A DNA stretch of 64,000 nt, taken from the NCBI RefSeq assembly GCF_000416965.1, contig NZ_ATCL01000009.1:186001-250000 (forward strand), in the 5' to 3' direction. Position 1 is the first letter of the stretch, and the number at the start of each line of letters is the position of its first letter. This stretch comes from Exiguobacterium chiriqhucha RW-2. GTDB taxonomy: Bacteria; Bacillota; Bacilli; Exiguobacteriales; Exiguobacteriaceae. Positions 43,856 through 53,676 of this stretch are shown in pieces. The notes beneath the pieces were generated by a model that was not told the origin of the DNA, did not search any database, and worked only from the letters and a program-made list of their open reading frames with translations. A program made the position numbers and the translations under genes.

Positions 43856-44710
43856 ATGACTGCTTTTTTCAAGAAACCTAAACGATATATGCCATTGCGT
43901 CAACGAGAACCAAAGATTGATGCACCACAAGGCTTGATGACGAAATGTCCATCTTGTAAATATATGCATTACACGAAACAGTTAAACGAGAATCATAAAG
44001 TGTGTGATTGCGGCTACCATTTCCCGCTCAGTGCAGATGAGCGGATTCACATGTTGGTCGATGGTCAATCGTTTGAAAAATTTGCGGGACCGCTCGTCAA
44101 AGAGAACCCGCTTGATTTTCCAGATTATGAAGATAAATTGAAAAAAGACAGGGAACGAACTGGGATTGAGGAAGCAATCGTTTGCGGTCGTGCCACAATC
44201 GATGGGCTCCCGGTCGTCGTCTGCGTCATGGATGCCCGTTTCCGTATGGGGTCGATGGGCGCCTACGTCGGAGAAGCAATCGCCTCGGCGGTCCGGACCG
44301 CGACGAAAGACGGATTGCCGGTCGTCTTGTTCACGGCCTCGGGCGGTGCCCGCATGCAAGAAGGCATGGTCAGCTTGATGCAGATGGCCAATACGTCAAT
44401 CGCCTTGAAAGAACATGACGAGGCGGGTCTTCTGTATGTCGCCTACTTGACGCATCCGACAACAGGTGGCGTGTCGGCGAGTTTCGCGATGCTTGGTGAT
44501 GTGAACGTCGCCGAACCTGGAGCGTTGATCGGCTTTGCCGGTCGTCGCATCATCGAACAGACGATTCGTGAAAAATTGCCAGACAACTTCCAAACTGCCG
44601 AGTTTCTATTAGAAGCGGGTCAATTGGACGCCGTCGTTCATCGTGAACAGATGCGTTCGTTCTTGAAGAAGATGATCGTGTTACACGGCGGGGAGGTCCA
44701 TCATGTTTGA
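43856..44710 (+). CDS. accD: Acetyl-CoA carboxylase carboxyltransferase subunit beta
   Basis: Beta half of the carboxyltransferase that moves CO2 from biotin to acetyl-CoA, the first committed step of fatty-acid synthesis. The N-terminal zinc ribbon is complete, CPSCKYMHY and CDCGYHF near residues 27-52. The crotonase-like core shows [23 protein letters not shown] near residue 162 and [13 protein letters not shown] near 202. Its 284 residues are normal. ATG 43856 follows GAGGGGG. It overlaps accA by eight bases, so the two subunits are translationally coupled. Confidence 0.97.
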   Translation: MTAFFKKPKRYMPLRQREPKIDAPQGLMTKCPSCKYMHYTKQLNENHKVCDCGYHFPLSADERIHMLVDGQSFEKFAGPLVKENPLDFPDYEDKLKKDRERTGIEEAIVCGRATIDGLPVVVCVMDARFRMGSMGAYVGEAIASAVRTATKDGLPVVLFTASGGARMQEGMVSLMQMANTSIALKEHDEAGLLYVAYLTHPTTGGVSASFAMLGDVNVAEPGALIGFAGRRIIEQTIREKLPDNFQTAEFLLEAGQLDAVVHREQMRSFLKKMIVLHGGEVHHV

Positions 44711-45638
44711 TCCAATCAAAGAAGTAAATGAACAGCTCGGGAAGTTGCGTGAGACGGCGGAGACGAAAGGAATCGATTTATCCCGTGAAATCCGTCACCT
44801 TGAAGCGAAGCTTCATCGATTAGAAAAAGACATTTATGGGAATATGAAACCGTGGGATCGCGTGCAGCTGGCGCGAAATCCGAAACGCCCGACGACGCTC
44901 GATTATATCGATCGCCTGTTCCCGGATTTCATCGAGTTGCACGGTGACCGTCACGGCTATGATGACGCTGCGATTGTAGCGGGATTGGCCACACTCGACG
45001 GCGTCCCGGTGACGATTATCGGTCATCAACGTGGGCGGAACACGAAAGAGAACATGAAACGCAACTTCGGGATGCCACATCCAGAAGGCTATCGCAAAGC
45101 GCTTCGTTTCATGAAGCAAGCAGAGAAGTTCAATCGTCCGGTCATCACGTTCATCGATACAAAAGGCGCCTACCCTGGGAAAGCGGCCGAAGAGCGTGGA
45201 CAAAGCGAAGCGATTGCCCGCAACTTGTTTGAAATGGCGACGTTGAAAGTTCCGATTATCTCGATTGTCATCGGGGAAGGCGGATCGGGCGGTGCGCTCG
45301 GGATTGGTGTTTGCGACCGGTTGCTCATGCTTGAAAACAGCACGTACTCGGTCATTTCACCAGAAGGCGCGGCTGCCCTGCTTTGGAAAGACGCGAAGCT
45401 TGCGGAACGCGCTGCGGAAACGATGAAGATTACGGCACAAGATTTGTTGAATTTAGGGATTGTCGATGAAGTCGTCACCGAGGTGTTTGGTGGTGCCCAT
45501 ATCGATGTGTCATTACAGTCATCACTCTTAAAGCCTGTATTAGCACAACACATGACTGAGTTGCGAGGACGGACTCAAAACGAGTTGTTGCAAGGGCGCG
45601 CTGCCAAATATCATGAAATTGGCACAATTGGCTCGTGA
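44703..45638 (+). CDS. accA: Acetyl-CoA carboxylase carboxyltransferase subunit alpha
   Basis: Alpha half of the carboxyltransferase, forming an alpha2beta2 complex with AccD. Seen: [21 protein letters not shown]-terminal helix, [26 protein letters not shown] near residue 105, [23 protein letters not shown] near 150 and [15 protein letters not shown] near 190. Length 311 residues. The site GGGGAGGTCC is inside accD. Its TGA stop forms the beginning of a cre sequence that precedes pfkA. Confidence 0.97.
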   Translation: MFDPIKEVNEQLGKLRETAETKGIDLSREIRHLEAKLHRLEKDIYGNMKPWDRVQLARNPKRPTTLDYIDRLFPDFIELHGDRHGYDDAAIVAGLATLDGVPVTIIGHQRGRNTKENMKRNFGMPHPEGYRKALRFMKQAEKFNRPVITFIDTKGAYPGKAAEERGQSEAIARNLFEMATLKVPIISIVIGEGGSGGALGIGVCDRLLMLENSTYSVISPEGAAALLWKDAKLAERAAETMKITAQDLLNLGIVDEVVTEVFGGAHIDVSLQSSLLKPVLAQHMTELRGRTQNELLQGRAAKYHEIGTIGS

Positions 45639-45649
45639 AAACGTTAACA
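45636..45649 (+). promoter_or_regulatory. Perfect cre site upstream of pfkA
   Basis: TGAAAACGTTAACA matches TGWAANCGNTNWCA at all positions. It begins in the accA stop codon, about 100 bases before the likely pfkA -35. The position far upstream suits activation by CcpA, or a roadblock of accA read-through. Confidence 0.65.
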
Positions 45650-45695
45650 ATCGCTTTGCGTTCACGTTAAATCACTCACGAGTTGACTGCTTTTG

Positions 45696-45717
45696 AGCAT
45701 ACCCCATGCTTTTTTTT
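45696..45717 (+). terminator. Short terminator after accA
   Basis: AGCAT (45696-45700) pairs with ATGCT (45706-45710), followed by seven more T. The stem is only 5 bp, so it may be leaky. Confidence 0.5.
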
Positions 45718-45729
45718 CACATACTTGTG

Positions 45730-45759
45730 TTGTAAAACAAAGGTCAGACATGGTATTTT
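45730..45759 (+). promoter_or_regulatory. Likely promoter of pfkA-pyk
   Basis: TTGTAA (45730-45735), 18-base spacer, TATTTT (45754-45759) with a TG extension at 45751-45752. This is a moderate match. Confidence 0.45.
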
Positions 45760-45786
45760 ATTTTCAGATTTCGTTAAAACACATAA

Positions 45787-46767
<981 letters not shown>

Positions 46768-46784
46768 CGAGTAGCAGTGAACTC

Positions 46785-46826
46785 CACAGAGACGGGATCA
46801 GGTCGGTTGACCCCCCGTTTTCTGTG
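46785..46826 (+). other. Nested hairpin in the pfkA-pyk spacer, without T tract
   Basis: Three stacked stems can form: CACAGA (46785-46790) with TCTGTG (46821-46826), ACGGG with CCCGT (46814-46818), and GGTC (46801-46804) with GACC (46809-46812). No T run follows, so it is not an ordinary terminator. It may protect or process the transcript between two glycolytic genes. Confidence 0.5.
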
Positions 46827-46862
46827 TGTAAATGTAATACATCCCCTAGGAGGTTTTTATTT

Positions 46863-48605
46863 ATGCGTAGAACGAAAATTGTATGTACGATTGGACCAGC
46901 TTCAGAGAAACGTCTTCCAGAAATGATTGAAGCCGGAATGAACGTCGCTCGTCTCAACTTCTCACACGGTGACTATGAAGAGCACGGCGCACGTATCCGT
47001 GACATTCGCGAAGCATCAAAAGCTGCCGGTAAAGTCGTGACGGTACTTCTTGACACGAAAGGTCCTGAAATTCGTACACATACGTTTGAAGAAGGAAAAG
47101 CACTCCTCGAAAAAGGCAAAGAAGTCATCATCGTCTCGACAGAAGAAATCGTCGGAACGAAAGATCGTTTCTCAGTCACGTACGAAGGCTTGTACGAAGA
47201 CGTTGAAGTCGGTTCACGCATCATGCTCGACGACGGACTCATTGGTCTCCTTGTCGTTGAGAAACTCCCGAACCGTGACCTTCGCTGCGTCATCGAAAAC
47301 GAAGGCGTCATCAAGACGAAGAAAGGTGTCAACTTGCCTAACGTCAAAGTGAACCTTCCTGCCCTTACAGACAAAGACATCGCCGACATCGAGTTCGGTA
47401 TTTCTCAAGACATCGATGTCATCGCGGCATCGTTCGTACGCCGTGCGTCTGACGTCGTTGAGATTCGTCAACTTCTCGAGCGCAACAACGCGTCACACAT
47501 CAAAATCTATCCAAAAATCGAAAACCAAGAAGGTGTCGACAACATCGACGAAATCTTGGCGATTTCTGACGGTTTGATGGTCGCTCGTGGTGACCTCGGA
47601 ATCGAGATCCCAACAGAAGAAGTCACACCAGTTCAAAAAGAATTGATCAAGAAGTGTAACGACCTCGGGAAACCGGTCATCACGGCTACACAAATGCTTG
47701 ATTCAATGCAACGCAACCCGCGTCCAACACGTGCGGAAGCATCTGACGTTGCCAACGCCATCCTCGATGGTACGGACGCAGTCATGCTTTCAGGTGAGAC
47801 GGCAGCAGGGGACTACCCAATCGAGTCAGTTCAAATGCAAGCAGCAATCGCTGTTCGTACTGAGCAAATGCTCGACTACAAAAACTTGCTCAAAGATCGT
47901 CAGAAGCGCAGTGAGCACACGGTAACGGATGCGATCTCACAAGCGGTTGCCCACACGGCAATCAACTTGAACGCGAAAGCGATCTTGACACCGACACAAT
48001 CAGGTTACACGGCTGCTCGTACAGCGAAGTATCGTCCAGAGGCGAACATCATCGCGGTCACAGAGTCAGAGCGTGTGGCACGTCAATTGAACCTCGTTTG
48101 GGGCGTGTACCCAATCGTGGCTGACACGATGCCGAACAACACGGATGAGATGTTGGTACAAGCTTCAGAAGCAGCTCGTCACGCTGGATTCGTTACAGAC
48201 GGTGACCTCGTCGTCATCTCGGCTGGTATCCCGGCTGCGACTGCTGGTACGACAAACATGATGAAAGTTCATATCGTCGGTCACGCCCTCGCAAACGGAC
48301 GTGGGATCGGTGAGCGTGGTCTCGTCGGTGAAGTCGTCGTTGCGAACAATGCAGACGAAGCGAATGCGAAAGCGAAAGAGGGCATGATCCTCGTCGCACC
48401 ATTCACAGATAAAGAAATGATGCCAGCGATTGAAAAAGCGGCTGGAATCATCACAGAAGACGGTGGATTGACGAGCCATGCCGGTATCGTTGGACCATCA
48501 CTCCGCAAGCCGGTTATCGTCGGTGTCGAATCAGCGACATCAACGTTCCGCGACGGACAGATGATTTCAATCGACCCACTTACTGGTAAAATCTACAACG
48601 CGTAA
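46863..48605 (+). CDS. pyk: Pyruvate kinase with C-terminal PEP-utilizer-like domain
   Basis: Last step of glycolysis, phosphoenolpyruvate plus ADP to pyruvate plus ATP. The 580-residue protein has the barrel signatures [52 protein letters not shown] (catalytic Lys) and [11 protein letters not shown]. The Bacillales-type extra C-terminal domain follows ([13 protein letters not shown] near residue 545), which is related to PEP-utilising enzymes. The site CTAGGAGG precedes the ATG. It follows pfkA with about 95 bases, containing a strong hairpin. Confidence 0.96.
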   Translation: MRRTKIVCTIGPASEKRLPEMIEAGMNVARLNFSHGDYEEHGARIRDIREASKAAGKVVTVLLDTKGPEIRTHTFEEGKALLEKGKEVIIVSTEEIVGTKDRFSVTYEGLYEDVEVGSRIMLDDGLIGLLVVEKLPNRDLRCVIENEGVIKTKKGVNLPNVKVNLPALTDKDIADIEFGISQDIDVIAASFVRRASDVVEIRQLLERNNASHIKIYPKIENQEGVDNIDEILAISDGLMVARGDLGIEIPTEEVTPVQKELIKKCNDLGKPVITATQMLDSMQRNPRPTRAEASDVANAILDGTDAVMLSGETAAGDYPIESVQMQAAIAVRTEQMLDYKNLLKDRQKRSEHTVTDAISQAVAHTAINLNAKAILTPTQSGYTAARTAKYRPEANIIAVTESERVARQLNLVWGVYPIVADTMPNNTDEMLVQASEAARHAGFVTDGDLVVISAGIPAATAGTTNMMKVHIVGHALANGRGIGERGLVGEVVVANNADEANAKAKEGMILVAPFTDKEMMPAIEKAAGIITEDGGLTSHAGIVGPSLRKPVIVGVESATSTFRDGQMISIDPLTGKIYNA

Positions 48606-48618
48606 TCGAATGCCAATC

Positions 48619-48650
48619 GAACCGACCTTTTCATGAGGTCGGTTCTTTTT
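48619..48650 (+). terminator. Terminator after pyk
   Basis: GAACCGACCT (48619-48628) pairs perfectly with AGGTCGGTTC (48636-48645), then five T. Confidence 0.92.
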
Positions 48651-48672
48651 CCATTCAGAAAGAGAGTGTGTG

Positions 48673-49137
48673 ATGAGTGCCTATTTATTCTTGCTGTTGC
48701 TCGTATTGATTGGGGTTATCTCCCATAACCAGTCGGTCATCATCGCCAGCAGCGTCCTCTTGATTATTAAAGCGGTCGGATTCGGCGACCAATTGTTCCC
48801 GACGCTCGCCTCAAAAGGCATCCATTGGGGGGTAACGATTATTACAATTGCCGTCCTCGTGCCGATTGCGACCGGCGACATCGGATTCCGGGAATTGTGG
48901 AATAGTATTAAAGGTCCAGTCGGCATCATCGCGTTCGCCTCTGGAATCTTCGTCGCGCTTGCCGCCGGCCAAGGGGTCCAACTGATGCGGGTCGACCCCG
49001 TCGTCACGACGGCATTGCTCGCTGGGACCATCCTGGCCGTCGGTTTCATGAAAGGCGTGCCGGTCGGACCGCTCGTCGGAGCCGGCATCGCCGCCTTGAT
49101 TTTAGGTGGATTTAGCCTGTTACAAAAATGGTTCTGA
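48673..49137 (+). CDS. ytwI: DUF441 membrane protein (YtwI-like)
   Basis: A 154-residue hydrophobic protein with about four to five membrane segments. Its wording (LLIIKAVGFGDQLFPTLASKGIHWGVTIITIAVLVPIATGDIGF) is typical of the YtwI/DUF441 family, which lies before citZ in B. subtilis. The nearby fxsA and ytvI genes of that organism are not here. ATG 48673 has AGAGAG upstream. The function is unknown. Confidence 0.85.
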   Translation: MSAYLFLLLLVLIGVISHNQSVIIASSVLLIIKAVGFGDQLFPTLASKGIHWGVTIITIAVLVPIATGDIGFRELWNSIKGPVGIIAFASGIFVALAAGQGVQLMRVDPVVTTALLAGTILAVGFMKGVPVGPLVGAGIAALILGGFSLLQKWF

Positions 49138-49151
49138 CATTTTTTGACGGC

Positions 49152-49165
49152 TGGATACGCTTACA
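49152..49165 (-). promoter_or_regulatory. cre-like site at the citZ promoter
   Basis: Read on the minus strand as TGTAAGCGTATCCA, it fits WTGNAARCGNWWWCAW in the core except for one W position. It lies just upstream of the TATACT -10 at 49189-49194. CcpA repression of citZ is known in B. subtilis. Confidence 0.5.
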
Positions 49166-49188
49166 TTTCTTTTTTTCAGTAAATTGTT

Positions 49189-49194
49189 TATACT
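49189..49194 (+). promoter_or_regulatory. -10 element of citZ
   Basis: TATACT at 49189-49194, leaving a leader of about 120 bases before citZ. That leader contains a G/C-rich hairpin (about 49232-49257, GGGGAGAGTC facing GACTCCTCGCCC) without a T tract. Confidence 0.45.
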
Positions 49195-49320
49195 AGATAA
49201 AGGACAGGGTGGAGCGAGCTCGAAACGGATTGGGGAGAGTCTTCGACTCCTCGCCCTTATTCCCTACACACAGACTGTATATGCGGTCGATCACTTTTAA
49301 AGACTGAGGGGGAGTTATTG

Positions 49321-50433
49321 ATGTCAACGACAAAAGGTTTAGAAGGAATTGTGGCAGCGGCCTCAAAAGTCAGTTCGATTATCGACGGACAATTGACTTA
49401 CGGAGGATACACGATTGACGATTTGGCAGACCACGCCACATTCGAAGAGGTTGTTTTCCTATTATGGAACGACCGCCTTCCGAAAGAAGATGAATTAACT
49501 GAGCTCTCAGCAGCGCTCGTGAAAGAAGCCAAATTGCCAGAAGACGTCATCGCGACGCTCGAACGGGCACCGAAATCGGCCAATGCGATGGCGACGATTC
49601 GGACTGCACTTTCACAGCTCGCGCTTTATGATGAAGAGTCTGAAGATATGAGTCCGGAAGCGAACATGCGCAAAGCGATTCGTCTCCAAGCGCAAATCGC
49701 CACGATTGTGACGGCATTCGCTCGTCTTCGTAAAGGCGAACAACCGGTTGCACCAAAACAGGGCTTGTCTTATGCGGGCAACTTCTTGTACATGTTGAAT
49801 GGAGAAGAGCCGAGCGAGGTCGCCGAGAAGACGATTGACAAGGCACTCATCCTTCACGCCGACCATGAATTGAACGCTTCGACGTTCACGGCACGCGTCT
49901 GCGTTGCCACATTGTCGGATATTTATTCTGGTGTGACGGCGGCGATGGGCGCCCTTAAAGGCCCGCTCCACGGAGGTGCGAACGAGGCGGTCATGAAGAT
50001 GCTTCATGAAATCGGATCGGTCGACAAAGTCGAAGACTACGTCCGCGGCAAGTTCGAACGCCGTGAGAAGATCATGGGCTTCGGTCACCGTGTCTATAAG
50101 GACGGCGACCCACGCGCGAAACACTTGAAAGAGATGAGCCGCCAATTGACTGCTCAAATCGGCGAACCGGAATGGTACGAGATGTCTGAGAAAATCGATC
50201 ATCTCGTCGAGACGGAAAAAGGCTTGAAACCGAACGTCGATTTCTATTCGGCGTCAACATATTACGCGCTCGGCCTCGACGAAGAGTTGTTCACGCCGAT
50301 CTTTGCTGTCTCACGCATGTCGGGCTGGATTGCCCACATCCTCGAGCAGTACGCGGACAACCGTTTGATCCGTCCTCGCGCTGAATACATCGGCGAGACG
50401 AACCGGTCATACGTCCCGGTGAACGAGCGTTAA
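49321..50433 (+). CDS. citZ: Citrate synthase
   Basis: Condenses acetyl-CoA and oxaloacetate, the entry step of the TCA cycle. The 370-residue type I-like bacterial enzyme shows YGGYTIDDLADHATFEEVVFLLW near residue 25, LHADHELNASTFTARV (His) near 180, LKGPLHGGANEAVM near 215, and MGFGHRVYK (His) near 257, with catalytic Asp further on in VDFYSA. ATG 49321 follows GAGGGGGAG. It heads citZ-icd-mdh, the same order as in B. subtilis. Confidence 0.97.
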   Translation: MSTTKGLEGIVAAASKVSSIIDGQLTYGGYTIDDLADHATFEEVVFLLWNDRLPKEDELTELSAALVKEAKLPEDVIATLERAPKSANAMATIRTALSQLALYDEESEDMSPEANMRKAIRLQAQIATIVTAFARLRKGEQPVAPKQGLSYAGNFLYMLNGEEPSEVAEKTIDKALILHADHELNASTFTARVCVATLSDIYSGVTAAMGALKGPLHGGANEAVMKMLHEIGSVDKVEDYVRGKFERREKIMGFGHRVYKDGDPRAKHLKEMSRQLTAQIGEPEWYEMSEKIDHLVETEKGLKPNVDFYSASTYYALGLDEELFTPIFAVSRMSGWIAHILEQYADNRLIRPRAEYIGETNRSYVPVNER

Positions 50434-50497
50434 TTGACGCCGAACGAGAAGTTCGAGTCACAATTTAGACATAAACTTTGGTAAACTAACAATTGAC

Positions 50498-50523
50498 GTA
50501 GGTCGGCGCTCGCGTCGGCCTAC
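50498..50523 (+). other. Strong hairpin in the citZ-icd spacer, without T tract
   Basis: GTAGGTCGGCGC (50498-50509) pairs with GCGTCGGCCTAC (50512-50523), two wobbles, ending nine bases before the icd ribosome-binding site. It may be a processing or stabilising element for the icd-mdh message. Confidence 0.5.
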
Positions 50524-50548
50524 ATAAATGTACTTAGGGGGATTCATT

Positions 50549-51820
50549 ATGTTGACACAAAACGAAAAGATTACAGTTGAAAACGGTGTATTAAACGTAC
50601 CAAACGTACCGACGATTCCATTTATCATCGGCGACGGCACAGGACCTGATATTTGGAACGCATCAGTGCGCGTCTTTGATGCGGCTGTCGAAAAAGCATA
50701 TGGCGGCGAGAAGAAAATCGAATGGATGGAAGTGTACGCTGGGGAGAAGGCCTACAACCAAAAAGGCGAATGGCTTCCAAACGAGACACTCGATCAAATC
50801 CGTGAATATTTGATTGCCATCAAAGGTCCATTGACGACACCGGTCGGCGGCGGAATCCGTTCACTCAACGTAGCACTCCGTCAAGAACTTGACTTGTACA
50901 CGTGCTTGCGCCCGGTCCGTTACTTCACAGGCGTCCCTTCACCGGTCAAACGCCCAGAGGATACAGACATGGTCATCTTCCGTGAGAACACAGAAGATAT
51001 CTACGCAGGAATCGAATACGCGTCAGGTAGCGACGAAGTGAAGAAGTTGATCTCATTCTTGAAAGAAGAGATGAACGTCAACAAAATCCGTTTCCCAGAA
51101 ACGTCTGGAATCGGAATCAAGCCAATCTCGTCTGAAGGAACAAAACGTCTTGTTCGTGCGGCGCTCGAGTACGCCATCGCGAACAACCGTAAATCGCTCA
51201 CGCTCGTTCATAAAGGAAACATCATGAAGTTCACAGAAGGCGCCTTCAAAAACTGGGGCTATGAGCTTGCAGAAGAAGAGTACGGCGACAAAGTCTTCAC
51301 ATGGGCGCAGTATGACCGTATCAAAGAAGAATCAGGCGAAGCGGCTGCGAATGAAGCGCAATCGAAAGCAGAAGCAGAAGGCAAAATCATCGTAAAAGAT
51401 TCAATCGCTGATATCTTCTTGCAACAGATTTTGACACGTCCGCGTGAGTTCGATGTCGTGGCCACGATGAACTTGAACGGTGACTACATCTCGGATGCGC
51501 TCGCTGCCCAAGTCGGCGGAATCGGGATCGCCCCTGGAGCGAACATCAACTACGTGACGGGCCATGCTATCTTCGAAGCGACACACGGTACGGCACCGAA
51601 GTATGCCGGCCTCGACAAGGTCAACCCGTCATCGGTCATCTTGTCTGGTGAAATGATGCTTCGTCATATGAACTGGAACGAAGCGGCTGACCTCATCATC
51701 AACTCGATGGAGAAGACGATCGCCTCGAAAGTCGTCACATACGATTTCGCTCGTCTCATGGACGGCGCGACAGAAGTGAAGTGTTCAGAGTTTGCGGATG
51801 AATTAATTAAAAACATGTAA
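50549..51820 (+). CDS. icd: Isocitrate dehydrogenase (NADP-dependent)
   Basis: Oxidative decarboxylation of isocitrate to 2-oxoglutarate with NADP reduction. The 423-residue protein shows [12 protein letters not shown], the substrate serine near residue 105 in [25 protein letters not shown] near 150, [13 protein letters not shown] near 225, and the NADP-type C-terminal segment [19 protein letters not shown] 50549 follows TTAGGGGG. Middle gene of the citZ-icd-mdh cluster; mdh follows after 30 bases. Confidence 0.97.
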   Translation: MLTQNEKITVENGVLNVPNVPTIPFIIGDGTGPDIWNASVRVFDAAVEKAYGGEKKIEWMEVYAGEKAYNQKGEWLPNETLDQIREYLIAIKGPLTTPVGGGIRSLNVALRQELDLYTCLRPVRYFTGVPSPVKRPEDTDMVIFRENTEDIYAGIEYASGSDEVKKLISFLKEEMNVNKIRFPETSGIGIKPISSEGTKRLVRAALEYAIANNRKSLTLVHKGNIMKFTEGAFKNWGYELAEEEYGDKVFTWAQYDRIKEESGEAAANEAQSKAEAEGKIIVKDSIADIFLQQILTRPREFDVVATMNLNGDYISDALAAQVGGIGIAPGANINYVTGHAIFEATHGTAPKYAGLDKVNPSSVILSGEMMLRHMNWNEAADLIINSMEKTIASKVVTYDFARLMDGATEVKCSEFADELIKNM

Positions 51821-51850
51821 GACATCAGCTAAACCAAGGGGGAGAGCACA

Positions 51851-52786
51851 ATGATTCGTCGCAATAAAATCTCGGTTATCGGTAGCGGATTCACGGGGGC
51901 CACGACGGCACTGTATTTGGCTCAAAAAGAACTCGGTAACGTCGTCTTGCTCGATATCAAAGAAAACGAGAACCCGACGAAAGGAAAAGCGCTCGATATG
52001 CAAGAGACGGCGCCGATTCAAGGGTTTGACTCGTGGATTACAGGGACGTCGGACTATGCCGAAACGGCGGACTCGGATATCGTCGTCATCACAGCGGGAA
52101 TCGCGCGCAAGCCAGGCATGAGCCGGGACGACCTCGTCTCGACGAACGCCAAAGTGATGCGGGCGGTCACGAAAGAAGTGGCCCGTTACTCGCCGGACGC
52201 GATTATCATCGTCTTGACGAACCCGGTCGACGCGATGACGTATGCCGCCTTCAAAGAGTCGGGCTTCCCGAAAGAGCGGGTCATTGGTCAATCCGGTGTG
52301 CTTGATACGGCCCGGTTCCGGACGTTCGTCGCTGCGGAGTTGAATATATCCGTGAAGGACGTTTCTGGATTCGTGCTCGGCGGGCACGGGGATGACATGG
52401 TCCCGCTCATCCGCTACTCGTATGCGGGAGGAATCCCGCTCGAGAAATTGTTGCCGACCGACCGCATCGAAGCAATCGTCAATCGGACCCGTAAAGGCGG
52501 CGGTGAGATCGTCCAACTGCTCGGGAACGGATCGGCCTACTATGCGCCGGCCGCGGCCATCGTCGAGATGGTCGAAGCGATTCTCAAAGATCAACGGCGT
52601 ATTTTACCGGCCATCGCGTATCTCGACGGCGAATACGGTTTCCACGACTTGTATCTCGGTGTTCCGACGATTCTTGGTGCGAACGGAATCGAACGTGTGC
52701 TCGAACTTGAATTGACGGAAGCCGAAACGGCGGCGCTACAGCGTTCAGCCGACTCGGTCCGCTCCGTCCTGAACGTCCTCAACTGA
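51851..52786 (+). CDS. mdh: Malate dehydrogenase
   Basis: Interconverts malate and oxaloacetate with NAD. The 311-residue LDH-like MDH has the nucleotide loop [14 protein letters not shown] at the N-terminus, [17 protein letters not shown] (substrate loop arginines) near residue 78, [10 protein letters not shown] near 115, [10 protein letters not shown] near 150, and the catalytic His in [10 protein letters not shown] near 178. The site AGGGGGAG precedes the ATG. Closes the TCA cluster and is followed by a strong terminator. Confidence 0.97.
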   Translation: MIRRNKISVIGSGFTGATTALYLAQKELGNVVLLDIKENENPTKGKALDMQETAPIQGFDSWITGTSDYAETADSDIVVITAGIARKPGMSRDDLVSTNAKVMRAVTKEVARYSPDAIIIVLTNPVDAMTYAAFKESGFPKERVIGQSGVLDTARFRTFVAAELNISVKDVSGFVLGGHGDDMVPLIRYSYAGGIPLEKLLPTDRIEAIVNRTRKGGGEIVQLLGNGSAYYAPAAAIVEMVEAILKDQRRILPAIAYLDGEYGFHDLYLGVPTILGANGIERVLELELTEAETAALQRSADSVRSVLNVLN

Positions 52787-52792
52787 GGGCTT

Positions 52793-52823
52793 ACCTCGTC
52801 TGCCATGGCAGACGAGGTTTTTT
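52793..52823 (+). terminator. Terminator after mdh
   Basis: ACCTCGTCTGCC (52793-52804) pairs perfectly with 52807-52818, followed by T residues to 52823. Confidence 0.95.
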
Positions 52824-52971
52824 GTATGCGTGGCGCATGCTACACTGAAAGCAGAACGTGGATTTGTTTTGTTTTTGTAAAGATTTGCTTTGAGGTTGGT
52901 CGTAGGTGGCATTGATTTGTAAAATAGGTAGTGTACATGACTGAACAGATAGATTAGAGGAGGAACTAAGC

Positions 52972-53676
52972 GTGGCTGATAAAGTAATTGTTGTCGATGA
53001 CGAGGTGTCGATTGCGACGTTATTAAAGTTTAATTTAGAACAAGCCGGATTCGAAGTCGAGACGGCGCACGATGGAAAGACCGGACTTGAACTGGCCGAG
53101 AAACAAGATGCCGTCTTGATTGTCCTCGATTTGATGTTGCCTGAGATGGACGGTCTCGAAGTTTGCAAACGGCTCCGCCAACAAAAAGTGAACACACCGA
53201 TTCTCATGTTGACGGCGAAAGACGATGAGTTCGATAAAGTACTCGGCCTCGAACTCGGTGCCGATGACTATTTGACGAAGCCGTTCAGCCCACGAGAAGT
53301 CGTGGCCCGGGTCAAAGCCATCCTGCGCCGTTCGGCCCCACAAGAAGCTCCGGCGACAGACACGGACGTCATCGAGATTGGCGACGTGAAAATCATCGCG
53401 TCGAACTATGAAGTGTTCAAAAACGGCGAACGGCTCGAGTTGACACCGAAAGAGTTCGAACTGTTAGCCTACTTAGCCAAGAACAAAGGACGCGTTTTGA
53501 CGCGCGACCAGCTCTTGTCGGCGATATGGAATTACGATTTCGTCGGAGATACGCGCATCGTGGACGTTCACATCAGTCACCTCCGGGAGAAGATTGAACC
53601 GGTGACAAAAAAACCGACCTATATCAAGACGATTCGCGGCCTCGGTTATAAGATGGAAGAGCCGATGCCCGAATGA
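52972..53676 (+). CDS. phoP: Two-component response regulator PhoP
   Basis: OmpR-family response regulator of 234 residues. The receiver domain (1-120) has the acidic pocket VDDE and the phosphoacceptor Asp53 in VLDLMLPEMDG, with MLTAKDDEFD and DDYLTKPF following. The C-terminal winged helix (about 130-230) contains LTPKEFELLAYLAKNKGRVLTRDQLL and RIVDVHISHLREKIE. In B. subtilis PhoP controls phosphate starvation genes. GTG 52972 starts after GAGGAGGA. Four-base overlap with phoR. I found no clear Pho boxes upstream. Confidence 0.92.
   Translation: MADKVIVVDDEVSIATLLKFNLEQAGFEVETAHDGKTGLELAEKQDAVLIVLDLMLPEMDGLEVCKRLRQQKVNTPILMLTAKDDEFDKVLGLELGADDYLTKPFSPREVVARVKAILRRSAPQEAPATDTDVIEIGDVKIIASNYEVFKNGERLELTPKEFELLAYLAKNKGRVLTRDQLLSAIWNYDFVGDTRIVDVHISHLREKIEPVTKKPTYIKTIRGLGYKMEEPMPE

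Noticed and set aside
52826-52971. Pho boxes or cre at the phoPR promoter
   Set aside because: No TTAACA-type repeats with the right spacing and no cre core were found.
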